Below, piece after piece: positions 6,211 to 13,920 of a stretch of DNA of 18,113 nucleotides. This stretch comes from Thiocapsa sp035467215 (GTDB taxonomy: Bacteria; Pseudomonadota; Gammaproteobacteria; Chromatiales; Chromatiaceae). How positions within the stretch are numbered: the first letter of the stretch is position 1; each line of letters opens with the position of its first letter. The stretch covers positions 1 through 18,113 of the forward strand of contig NZ_DATITZ010000191.1 in the NCBI RefSeq assembly GCF_035467215.1, in the 5' to 3' direction. Both the position numbers and the translations under genes were made by a program. The notes beneath the pieces are model-generated. The model was not told the origin of the DNA. It made no database searches and saw only the letters and a list, made by a program, of their open reading frames with translations.

Positions 6211-8954
6211 CACGCACCTTCCCAAAATCCAAACTGCTGTTCCTGAGCAAACTGAATAAACGCTTCCGCCACGCAAAGCTGTTCATCCGGAATCTGGCTC
6301 GCATCGGTCAGGTCTTCCGCCCGCAAGTCGTAATTCACCAGATCCTGATTGACGACCAACTGCCCTTCCTGCGGGTGTCCGTCCGGAAATTCGAACAGGC
6401 TGCCATCCTCGTCGAGCATGTACTCATAATCGCCGGAATTGTTCTTGCCCCCGCGCTCGCTGACGGCCATGAAGATGGGATAGTCGAGCCGCTTGGAGAC
6501 CTCGGCGGCGATCCAGCGCTCCTTGAGGGTGCCGATCAGGTCGTCGTCGGCCAGGATCAGCTCCAGTCGGCCGCGATTAGTGAGCTGTTTCAGGTCGCGC
6601 TCGGCCTGGGGGATCCGGATCTCCAATGCCTTGATTTCGGCCTTGATGGGTTTCTGCGCGGCCTTGTGCCGCTCCTTCAGCGCCTTCAGGCTTACCTGAT
6701 AGGATTGCCTGACCTCTTTCACGCGTGAGCGAAGCTCAGTCTTCTCGCCGCTCCAGCTTAAGTTCATCGCGTCGATCTCCTTGTCTTTCATCTGCTCCAA
6801 TGCCTCGCGGTCGCTCTCCAGATCCATCAAGCGCTGCTTGGCCTTAAGCAGCGCGGCCTTGAGGTCGTTCAGCCGCTCCTCGGCGAGCGCGACGCGATCC
6901 TCATCGGCCCCGGCTGTCTCGGCGTCCTCGCTGTCGTCCGACTCCTCACCGTTGCCACTGGTGGCTTCATCGGTCTCGGGCTCGCTGAAAGTCTCGGCGA
7001 TCAGATCCGCCACCGCCTCGGGGATGAAGTCTTCCGGCACGTCAGCGGCGGATTCGTAGGCGGCCAGCAGCGTTTTAATCTCGGCCGCGTAATCCGGGCA
7101 AGCGCCCGCGACCTGGTCGTGAACCTGGGCGATCAGGTCGAGCTGGTCCTGGGTGTACTTCTGCACGAAGAGCACCGAGGTCTTGGTGCCGGTGTGCGGC
7201 TTGAAGGTGTTGGGGTGCAGTCCGACCACCGCCAGCAATCGTGCCTTCTTCAGGATCCATTCACGGATGAAGGCGAGCGAAGAGTTGTTGAATTTGCCCT
7301 GCGGAAGCACGATGGCCGCGCGTCCACCGTGCTTGAGCATCTTGAGGATGCGCTCGATGAAGAGGACATCGCGCTCTTCCTTGGGCTGCTTGTCGTCCCC
7401 CGCGCGCCGGAGGGCTGGCCGAGCCAGCTCATAGCGCGCGAGCATCTTGCGGTCCTTCATTTCACCGGCGAAGGGCGGATTGGCCAGGATGACGTCGAAC
7501 TTCAGCTGGTCGAAATACTCCCACGCTTTATCCTCGTCGGTCAGCGACTCGTTCTCGGGAATCAGCTTCGCCGTGAGCCTGGCTCGACGGAGCCCCTGCA
7601 TCAGCGCCGAGCCCGAACCGGTCTCGTACCAGGTGCGCGGATCGAGGCTGCTGACGTCCGGGCCAAAGATGTTGGTATGACCGTCCCCGGCGATCAGCAT
7701 CAGGGCGCGCGAGGTCTTGGCGGCACGCTGCTCGAAGTCGATACCCCAGAGGTACTTGGAGGCATAGCGATGCTTGCGCAGCTCGCGCTGGTCGTTGTCG
7801 GCCGCCGGGTAGCACCAGTCCATGGCGTGCAGCAGGAAGCCGCCGGATCCACAGGCCGGGTCCATCACGTACTCGTCGCGCTTCGGATTGAGCATCCGCA
7901 CGCACATCTCGACCACATGGCGCGGCGTGAAGAACTGGCCTTTCTTCTTCTTCGCCTCGGTGGGGAGCAGATATTCGAAGGCGTCGTCCATGATGCGCAG
8001 GTTGGAGCCCATAAGCCGCACCCCTTCGATGGGGCCGACGCAGACCTGAAGATGGCGCTTGGCCAATTCGATGTCTTCGCCCTGCTTGAAGATGCCGGGC
8101 CACTCGTCGCAGGCTTTGTGAAAGAGGTTGTTGATCCGATCGAAGGTGATCTCGGGGTCCAGCGCCTTGCGGAACTCGACCACCTTGTCCTTGCGTTTCT
8201 CCAGCGCCTCTTTCTCGTCCCAGATCTTGGCGAAGATCAGCTTGAAGATCTCGTTGAACTCGTCCTTGCCGCTGTCGGCCAGCACCAGCTCTTCGAGATC
8301 CTGAAGAATCTTCTTGAAATTAAAATCATTTTTAAGCTGCAAGAGGGTTTTTTTGGCTTCGAGGACATCCTTGGGTTCCTGACCGCGCCGGGGGAGATCG
8401 AACAGGGTGTCGTCGAACTGTGCCGGATAAGGCCGATAGAGAATGATGTTGTCGGCCCCATTGGACCAGACGGCCACAGGCGCGCCCTTGGCGTTCATGT
8501 AGCTCTTGAGCTGCTCGATGCCGTCCTTGCGCTTGGGGCGCTTGCACTCGATGATGATCTTGGGCGTGGTCTTGGTTGCGTCGGTGTAAACGATGATGTC
8601 CGCCGCCTTGGTGCCGATCTCGGTGCCGAACTGGACGCTCTTCTCCAGGTCGATCTGGTCTAGTGAATAGCCGTACTGGTGAATCAGCTTGTAGACCCAG
8701 AGCTGACGGACGATCTCCTCCGGCGCCGATTTGCCGCCCTCGACATAGACCTGCACCTCCTCGTTCCCAGAGGAAAAGGGGATGAAGCTCTTCAGGAAAT
8801 ACTTGGTCTTCCCGGCATCCTTCCCGGTTGCGACGACCTTCGGGTAGATCGCGATGATCTCGTGAATCGGCTTGCCGAGGTTCTCGAACTCGGTCAGCTC
8901 GTACTGGATGCCGGGTTCCTTGAAGATACGGTCGATGACTTCCTTCGTGTGCAT
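6210..8954 (-). CDS. hsdM: HsdR-N nuclease fused to HsdM-type N6-adenine methyltransferase
   Basis: This 914-residue protein joins nuclease and methyltransferase domains. Residues about 55-175 form an HsdR N-terminal-like PD-(D/E)XK fold, with D119 in KAADIIVYTD and E136-x-K138 in IIIECKRPK. Residues about 250-600 are an HsdM core: GQFFTPRHVVEMCV (339-352), SAM-binding motif I DPACGSGGF (365-373) and catalytic NPPF (492-495), diagnostic for N6-adenine methylation. Residues about 655-690 are an acidic linker, followed by a charged coiled-coil-like region to about 795 and a C-terminal domain rich in DED/YD/DLT motifs. A nuclease-methyltransferase partnered with a separate S subunit and no translocase recalls BcgI-type enzymes; sequence-level relatedness to BcgI is not claimed. 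ATG 8954 lacks a strong Shine-Dalgarno. It is the first gene of the left operon, 134 bp after hrpA. Confidence 0.93.
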   Translation of the reverse strand: MHTKEVIDRIFKEPGIQYELTEFENLGKPIHEIIAIYPKVVATGKDAGKTKYFLKSFIPFSSGNEEVQVYVEGGKSAPEEIVRQLWVYKLIHQYGYSLDQIDLEKSVQFGTEIGTKAADIIVYTDATKTTPKIIIECKRPKRKDGIEQLKSYMNAKGAPVAVWSNGADNIILYRPYPAQFDDTLFDLPRRGQEPKDVLEAKKTLLQLKNDFNFKKILQDLEELVLADSGKDEFNEIFKLIFAKIWDEKEALEKRKDKVVEFRKALDPEITFDRINNLFHKACDEWPGIFKQGEDIELAKRHLQVCVGPIEGVRLMGSNLRIMDDAFEYLLPTEAKKKKGQFFTPRHVVEMCVRMLNPKRDEYVMDPACGSGGFLLHAMDWCYPAADNDQRELRKHRYASKYLWGIDFEQRAAKTSRALMLIAGDGHTNIFGPDVSSLDPRTWYETGSGSALMQGLRRARLTAKLIPENESLTDEDKAWEYFDQLKFDVILANPPFAGEMKDRKMLARYELARPALRRAGDDKQPKEERDVLFIERILKMLKHGGRAAIVLPQGKFNNSSLAFIREWILKKARLLAVVGLHPNTFKPHTGTKTSVLFVQKYTQDQLDLIAQVHDQVAGACPDYAAEIKTLLAAYESAADVPEDFIPEAVADLIAETFSEPETDEATSGNGEESDDSEDAETAGADEDRVALAEERLNDLKAALLKAKQRLMDLESDREALEQMKDKEIDAMNLSWSGEKTELRSRVKEVRQSYQVSLKALKERHKAAQKPIKAEIKALEIRIPQAERDLKQLTNRGRLELILADDDLIGTLKERWIAAEVSKRLDYPIFMAVSERGGKNNSGDYEYMLDEDGSLFEFPDGHPQEGQLVVNQDLVNYDLRAEDLTDASQIPDEQLCVAEAFIQFAQEQQFGFWEGA

Positions 8955-9037
8955 GGGGACTTGTTCACTCGGTGTGTGGTCGTCGGCATCGGAGCGCCCA
9001 CGTTTTGGATCCGGGATTGGTCTGCAATCTTACCCTC

Positions 9038-9048
9038 CAAGCGGCTTG
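9038..9048. promoter_or_regulatory. 11-bp dyad upstream of the defence operon
   Basis: CAAGC-G-GCTTG is a perfect dyad with 5-bp arms in the 134-bp gap between hrpA and the nuclease-methyltransferase gene. On the minus strand a TAAGAT hexamer just downstream is a possible -10, but I find no convincing -35. The dyad could be an operator for the operon or chance; it is too tight for a terminator hairpin and has no T-run. Confidence 0.2.
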
Positions 9049-9088
9049 AGCATGCGTAGCCGACCCGCACGCGCCCGGCTATCCTGCC

Positions 9089-12000
9089 CTACAACCCCAG
9101 CTCCCGCCAATGCGCCTCGATGCGTTTGACCGACACCGGGCCGGCGGTGCCGAGGGTTTGGGCGAAGAGCGAGACGCGCAGTTCTTCCAGCAGCCAGCGG
9201 ATCTCGTCCAGTCGCGCGTCCTCTCGGCCGGCCTTGCGGGCGGCGGCAGTGCGCTCGCGCCAGCGGGTCAGCAGCTCGGCCATGACGGTCATCTGATCGC
9301 GGTCGCGTCCGGGGGCGTGGGCGAGCTTGTCGAGACGCTGCTCGGCGGCCTTGAGATAGCGCGGATACTGCTTGAGCCGGACGAAGGGGATCTGCTGGAA
9401 GAAGCCCCGGAAGACAAGCCCGTCGAGCTGGTTGCGCAGGTCCTGCGCCGTCGGCTGCCAGTTGACCTGGGTGATGGCGGCGAGGCGCTGGCGCAGTGAC
9501 TGGTAGGCGGCGAGGATCTCGGCGGCGAGACGGGTGACCTCGTTGGCGGTCGGCTGGAGCCGGCTGCGGGACTCGGCAAGACGGGCCTCGAAATCGGCCT
9601 GCTGTCGGATCGGCGGGCGGTCGTCGAGAAAGGTCCGATCGAGGATCAGGGCCAGCAGCTCGTCGGAGAGGTCGGGTGGGCGGGGATCGGATCCGCTCGG
9701 CGGGCGCAATGCCTGTCCGCCGACGGTCGTCGCGTTCGGTGATCCGGAGCGCGCCTTCTCCGGACTGGCTTTCTCCGTTCCGGCGGTCTCCGGGATGTCC
9801 GTGACGGGCGCCTTGGCATAGAGCAGGCGCAGCCGATCCAGATCCTTGAGCGTTTGGCGGATCGGGCGCAGGTTCGCACCGAGCGTCAGGATCAGAAGCC
9901 GGCGCAGGCCCGCACGGTGTGCACGCGCGGCGGCCTCGGGCGAATCCAGCACCCGCACCGCCACGTTCTGGCCTTCGTCGACCAGGGCCGGGAAGCCGCG
10001 CATCCGGATCCCGCCGCGGGTGATCTCGACCTGCTCGGGCAGGTCGCCGAAGTCCCAGCGTGTGAGGCCTTCGCGTTCCAGCTCGGCATCCGGGATGCGG
10101 GCAAACCGCGCCTGACCCGCTTGGCCGAAACGCTGTTTGAGTCGTTGCGGATCCTCGTCGAGCGCAAGCGCCCTGCCCGCCTCGTCGACGAGTCGGACCT
10201 TCATCCGCAGATGCGCCGGGATGGCGTCACGGTCCCAGGCGTCCTCGGGGATGCGCAGGCCAAGCTCGGCCGCGATCCGCTCGGCGAGGACCTGTGTCAG
10301 CGGACGATCAATCGGTGCCTTGCCCTCGGCGAGCGCGGCCTTGAGTCCGCCGGCCAAGCGCGCAGCGGTGTCCGGCACCGGAACCAGCGCCGTGCGTAGC
10401 CCTTTCGGCAGACCGCGCAGCAGGGCCGTGATGCGCGCCTCCAACAGACCCGGCACCAGCCAATCCAGCCGCTCGGCGGTCACCTGATTGATGAGCGGCA
10501 AGGGCACGATCAGGGTCAAACCGTCGGCCGACTCGCCGGGCTCGAAGCGGTATTCGAGCGGCAGCGCCGTGGCGCCGACCTGGAGTCGGTCGGGGAAATG
10601 CTCGGGCGTGATCCCCACGGCCTCATGCTGCATCAGATCGGCCGGGCGTAGATGCAGGAGCTTGGGATCCGTACGGGTCGCCTTGCGCAGCCACTGCTCA
10701 AGCTGAGGCGTGGAATAGATCCCGGCGGGGATGCGCTGATCGTAGAAGGCGTAGAGCGCCTCCTCGTCGACCAGGATGTCGCGGCGTCGCGACTTGGCTT
10801 CGAGGTGATGGATCGACGCGATCAGCTCCTGGTTGTGACGCCAGAAGGGTGCACGGGTGCCGAAGTCGCCTTCCACAAGGGCGAAGCGGATGAAGATCTC
10901 GCGCGACTCGGCCGGGTTGATGGGTCCGTAGTTGACGCGCCGCTTGGGCACCAGGGTGACGCCGAACAGGGTTACCTTCTCGTAGGCCGCGACCTGCCCG
11001 GTCTTGGCCTGCCAGTGCGGCTCGAAATAGCTGCGTTGCAGCAGATGCTGCCCGGCGGCTTCGATCCAGGCCGGCTGCACGCGCGCGACGATGCGCCCGT
11101 AAGCGCGCGTGGTCTCGACCCGCTCGCCCGCCAGGATCCATTTGGGCGACGTCTTGAAGAGTGCCGAGCTTGGATGGATGCGATAGCGGCTGTTGCGCGC
11201 GCCCAGGTACTCGTGATTCGTATCGAGCGCGCCGATGTGGTTCAGCAGTCCGGTCAAGAGCGCGCGGTGGATCTGCTCCTCGGTGCCGGCGGTCTGGTTC
11301 TCCTTGAAGCCCATCTCCAGGATCTGCTCGCGCAGTTGGGTCTCGATGTCGCGCCATTCCTGGACCCGGTTGTAAGAGAGGAAGTGACGCTGACAGAGCA
11401 GACGAAACTGGTTGCGCGAGCGCGCCTTGCGCTCCTTCTCCAGGAAGCGCCAGAGGTTGAGGAAGCTTAAGAAATCCGAGTCCGGATGGGCGAAGGTGGC
11501 GTGGATCTGATCGGCGGCGGTGCGCTGCTCGTGCGGACGCTCGCGCGGGTCCTGAACGCTCAGCGCGGCGGCGATCACCAGCACCTCCGCCAGACACTGC
11601 TGCTCGGCGGCGGCGAGCAGGATCCGACCGATCCGCGGATCGACCGGCAGACGCGCGAGCCGACGGCCCAGCTCGGTCAACTCGCCGCGGGCATCGAGCG
11701 CGGCCAGCTCCTCGAGTGTGCGCTCGCCGTCGGCAACCAGACGCGGGTCGGGCGGGTCGAGGAAGGGGAAGTCGGCCACGTCGCCGAAGCCGAGCAGCTT
11801 CATCCGCAGGATCACGGCGGCGAGATTGGTGCGCTGGATCTCGGGCTCGGTGAAGGGCGCACGGGCGGCGAGGCTGTCCTCGCTATAGAGCCGGATGCAG
11901 ATCCCGGAGGCGACCCGCCCGCAGCGCCCCTTGCGCTGATCGGCCGAGGCGCGCGAGATGCGCTCGACCGGCAAGCGCTGGAGCTGGCGGCGATGGCTGT

Positions 12001-13132
12001 AGCGGCTGATCCGCGCAAAACCCGGGTCGATGACGTAATGGATGCCGGGGACGGTGAGCGATGTCTCGGCGACATTGGTCGCCAGCACCACGCGCCGGGT
12101 GCCGTGCGACTGGAAGATCCGCGCCTGCTCCTGCGGCCCTTGGCGGGCGTAGAGCGGCAGGATCTCGGTCGCGGGCGGATGATGCTTGCGCAGGGTCTCG
12201 GCGGTCTCGCGGATCTCGCGCTCGCCGGAGAGAAAGACCAGCACATCGCCGCGTCCGACGCGCGCCAGCTCGCCGACCGCGTCCGAGATCGCCTGCTGCA
12301 TCGCCTCGTCGCGCTCGCCGACGGATTCGTCCTCGGGCGGCCGATAGCGGACCTCGACCGGATAGGTCCGTCCCGAGATCTCGAGGATCGGCGCCGGGCG
12401 GCCCTGCGCATCGGCGAAATGCGCGGCGAAGCGCTGCGGGTCGATGGTCGCGGAGGTGACGATGAGCTTTAGATCCGGTCGACGCGGCAGCAGACCCTTC
12501 AAATAACCGAGCAGGACGTCGATGTTGAGGCTGCGCTCGTGGGCCTCGTCGATGATCAGGGTGTCGTACTCGTTGAGGAGCCGATCCTGCTGGATCTCGG
12601 CGAGCAGGATGCCGTCGGTCATCAGCTTGATCGCGGTCTCCGGGCGTACCCGGTCGTGGAAGCGCACCTTGTCGCCGACCAGCCCGCCGGCGGTCCCGCC
12701 GAGCTCCTGCGCGATCCGATTCGCCAGGGTACGCGCCGCGATACGCCTCGGCTGGGTGTGGCCGATCCGCCCGGCGAGCCCGCGCCCGAGCTCCAGACAG
12801 AGCTTGGGCAGCTGGGTCGACTTGCCCGAGCCGGTCTCGCCGCAGAGGACGATCACCTGGTGGACCGAGATCGCTTTCGCGATCTCCTCGCGGCGCTCGC
12901 TGACCGGCAGCTCGGGCGGATAGGCGATGATCGACGGCACGCCCGCGCGGCGGCGTTCGAGGATGGCTTGGGATTCGCGCAGGGTCTGCCAAATGGCAAG
13001 CAGACCACGCTCGAACGGCTCGCCCGCACACGCGCGACGGCGCAAACCGCGCAGACGTTGGCGCAGCCGGTGGCGGTCCTGAATCAGACAGGTGCCGAGG
13101 TCGGCGTCGGTGGGAAACTGGGGGTCGGTCAA
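9089..13132 (-). CDS. hrpA: ATP-dependent RNA helicase HrpA (DEAH family)
   Basis: This 1347-residue protein is slightly longer than E. coli HrpA (about 1300). Motifs in order: Walker A GETGSGKST (98-106), DEAH (195-198), SAT (227-229), ATNVAETSLT (351-360) and motif VI QRKGRCGR (399-406). Winged-helix/ratchet, OB-fold-like and long DUF3418-type C-terminal regions follow. HrpA is a 3'-5' RNA helicase acting on mRNA processing and, in E. coli, on stalled or collided ribosomes. The only upstream start is TTG 13132, because an in-frame TAA lies 6 nt before it. Homology to the HrpA N-terminus begins near residue 18 (DRHRLRQRLRGL), so a start this far upstream is needed; no good Shine-Dalgarno is seen. 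A Pro/Ser/Gly-rich linker at about 1109-1155 looks like a lineage-specific insertion. The start is 11 bp from the toxin stop, suggesting co-transcription. Confidence 0.96.
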   Translation of the reverse strand: MTDPQFPTDADLGTCLIQDRHRLRQRLRGLRRRACAGEPFERGLLAIWQTLRESQAILERRRAGVPSIIAYPPELPVSERREEIAKAISVHQVIVLCGETGSGKSTQLPKLCLELGRGLAGRIGHTQPRRIAARTLANRIAQELGGTAGGLVGDKVRFHDRVRPETAIKLMTDGILLAEIQQDRLLNEYDTLIIDEAHERSLNIDVLLGYLKGLLPRRPDLKLIVTSATIDPQRFAAHFADAQGRPAPILEISGRTYPVEVRYRPPEDESVGERDEAMQQAISDAVGELARVGRGDVLVFLSGEREIRETAETLRKHHPPATEILPLYARQGPQEQARIFQSHGTRRVVLATNVAETSLTVPGIHYVIDPGFARISRYSHRRQLQRLPVERISRASADQRKGRCGRVASGICIRLYSEDSLAARAPFTEPEIQRTNLAAVILRMKLLGFGDVADFPFLDPPDPRLVADGERTLEELAALDARGELTELGRRLARLPVDPRIGRILLAAAEQQCLAEVLVIAAALSVQDPRERPHEQRTAADQIHATFAHPDSDFLSFLNLWRFLEKERKARSRNQFRLLCQRHFLSYNRVQEWRDIETQLREQILEMGFKENQTAGTEEQIHRALLTGLLNHIGALDTNHEYLGARNSRYRIHPSSALFKTSPKWILAGERVETTRAYGRIVARVQPAWIEAAGQHLLQRSYFEPHWQAKTGQVAAYEKVTLFGVTLVPKRRVNYGPINPAESREIFIRFALVEGDFGTRAPFWRHNQELIASIHHLEAKSRRRDILVDEEALYAFYDQRIPAGIYSTPQLEQWLRKATRTDPKLLHLRPADLMQHEAVGITPEHFPDRLQVGATALPLEYRFEPGESADGLTLIVPLPLINQVTAERLDWLVPGLLEARITALLRGLPKGLRTALVPVPDTAARLAGGLKAALAEGKAPIDRPLTQVLAERIAAELGLRIPEDAWDRDAIPAHLRMKVRLVDEAGRALALDEDPQRLKQRFGQAGQARFARIPDAELEREGLTRWDFGDLPEQVEITRGGIRMRGFPALVDEGQNVAVRVLDSPEAAARAHRAGLRRLLILTLGANLRPIRQTLKDLDRLRLLYAKAPVTDIPETAGTEKASPEKARSGSPNATTVGGQALRPPSGSDPRPPDLSDELLALILDRTFLDDRPPIRQQADFEARLAESRSRLQPTANEVTRLAAEILAAYQSLRQRLAAITQVNWQPTAQDLRNQLDGLVFRGFFQQIPFVRLKQYPRYLKAAEQRLDKLAHAPGRDRDQMTVMAELLTRWRERTAAARKAGREDARLDEIRWLLEELRVSLFAQTLGTAGPVSVKRIEAHWRELGL

Positions 13133-13143
13133 GGATGCTTAAA

Positions 13144-13566
13144 TCAAGAGGTCCAGGGATCGAACACCTGCGGATAGAGCCGGAAGTCACCGGTGTTGCG
13201 CGTCACGATGGTCAAGCCCCGGCACTGAGCCGTCGCCATGATGAGACCGTCCATTACAGGCAACGTCTGTCCGGCCAACTCTGCACCGGACGCCAACTGA
13301 GCCCATACGTGTAGCGCGCCTGCATCGAGGGTCAAGATGCGACCGGCAAACCGCTGCTCCAGCTTACCCAACCAGGCCGCAAGCCTTCGGCTACGGGCGA
13401 TGTCGGAAACAGCGAGTTTGAGGATGCCTTTCTCGATCTCGCCGATGCTGACGACACTGATGAAGAGGCTGTCCTCGTCCTGCTCGTCGAGCCATTGGAT
13501 CACGCGGGAGACGGGTACCTTCTTGACGTACTCGGAGAGCACGCAGGTATCGAGAAGCCAACTCAC
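13144..13566 (-). CDS. vapC: PIN-domain toxin (VapC/FitB type)
   Basis: This 140-residue PIN-domain ribonuclease has all four acidic metal-binding residues: D6 (WLLDTCVLSE), E43 (SIGEIEKG), D106 (PVMDGLIMATA) and D127 (NTGDF). VapC-type toxins cleave tRNA or rRNA until bound by their antitoxin. The chosen start is GTG 13566, which overlaps the antitoxin stop as GTGA and places D6 at the family-typical position; a longer frame to 13806 only overlays the antitoxin. The spacing LLDTCVLSE...SVVSIGEIEKG is FitB-like. It is paired with a Phd-type antitoxin rather than the AbrB- or RHH-type more usual for VapC. The stop lies just before hrpA. Confidence 0.92.
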   Translation of the reverse strand: MSWLLDTCVLSEYVKKVPVSRVIQWLDEQDEDSLFISVVSIGEIEKGILKLAVSDIARSRRLAAWLGKLEQRFAGRILTLDAGALHVWAQLASGAELAGQTLPVMDGLIMATAQCRGLTIVTRNTGDFRLYPQVFDPWTS

Positions 13567-13817
13567 AACGACAGATCTCGTCCCGTATCGCGATCGCGGC
13601 CGAAATCGATGTCCTCGCCGGCGATCTCTGGATCCAGTAATGCAGCCGACAACGTTACCTCCTGTCTCTTGGTGAGGCGCGCGTAATCCTCGACGGAGAG
13701 GACGACAGCCGTCGGTTTGCCATGCAAGGTCACAAACTGAGGTCCATCGCTTCGGGCCAACTTGATGAGCTGACTCAAGCCGTTCTTGGCCTGTTGCAGT
13801 TGCCATTCACCGTGCAT
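13563..13817 (-). CDS. Phd/YefM-family antitoxin
   Basis: This 84-residue antitoxin has WQLQQAKNGLSQLIKLARSDG, the helical N-terminal region of Phd/YefM repressors, then PQFVTLHGKPTAVVLSVEDYARL, the conserved strand-loop-helix. The C-terminal tail rich in Asp/Arg (EIAGEDIDFGRDRD) should fold onto the toxin. Phd proteins bind operator DNA and autorepress. ATG 13817 follows GAGGTGAGCGG about 7-12 nt upstream. The stop overlaps the toxin start (GTGA). Its leader contains a tandem 9-bp repeat and a nearby dyad, candidate operator sites. A longer upstream frame (to 14003) runs into the next gene and is rejected. Confidence 0.92.
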   Translation of the reverse strand: MHGEWQLQQAKNGLSQLIKLARSDGPQFVTLHGKPTAVVLSVEDYARLTKRQEVTLSAALLDPEIAGEDIDFGRDRDTGRDLSL

Positions 13818-13833
13818 ACGAACGCCGCTCACC

Positions 13834-13851
13834 TCTAGCCAGTCTAGCCAG
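13834..13851. repeat. 9-bp tandem repeat in the antitoxin leader
   Basis: TCTAGCCAG occurs twice in direct tandem (13834-13842 and 13843-13851), 17 bp upstream of the antitoxin start. The position fits an operator for Phd-type autoregulation or a leader element. Only sequence identity and position support it. Confidence 0.4.
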
Positions 13852-13872
13852 TTTCTCCAAACGTTAGCATAG

Positions 13873-13893
13873 GAGGTCGCGATAAGCGATCTC
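13873..13893. promoter_or_regulatory. Imperfect dyad in the antitoxin upstream region
   Basis: AGGTCGC-gataa-GCGATCT forms an inverted repeat with 7-bp arms and one wobble position, centred in the gap between the response regulator stop and the antitoxin. On the minus strand a TATGCT hexamer lies just downstream and may be a -10, but no good -35 is visible. It could be an autoregulatory site for the toxin-antitoxin pair. Confidence 0.25.
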
Positions 13894-13920
13894 GAATGGC
13901 CGATTCCACGGGCGACGCGT

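Noticed and set aside
7119..8663. 514-codon open frame on the plus strand
   Set aside because: It is exactly antisense to the nuclease-methyltransferase gene. The product has hydrophobic low-information composition without motifs, as expected for a reverse-frame shadow in GC-rich coding DNA.
11486..12472. Long plus-strand open frame of 328 codons
   Set aside because: Antisense to the helicase core of hrpA; the opposite strand carries clear DEAH motifs.
11883..13190. 435-codon minus-strand frame overlapping hrpA
   Set aside because: Out of frame with hrpA, Arg/Pro/Ala-rich, and contains no recognisable domain.
13567..13806. Extended N-terminus for the PIN toxin
   Set aside because: It would overlay the antitoxin reading frame; the GTGA junction and the position of the first catalytic Asp favour GTG 13566.
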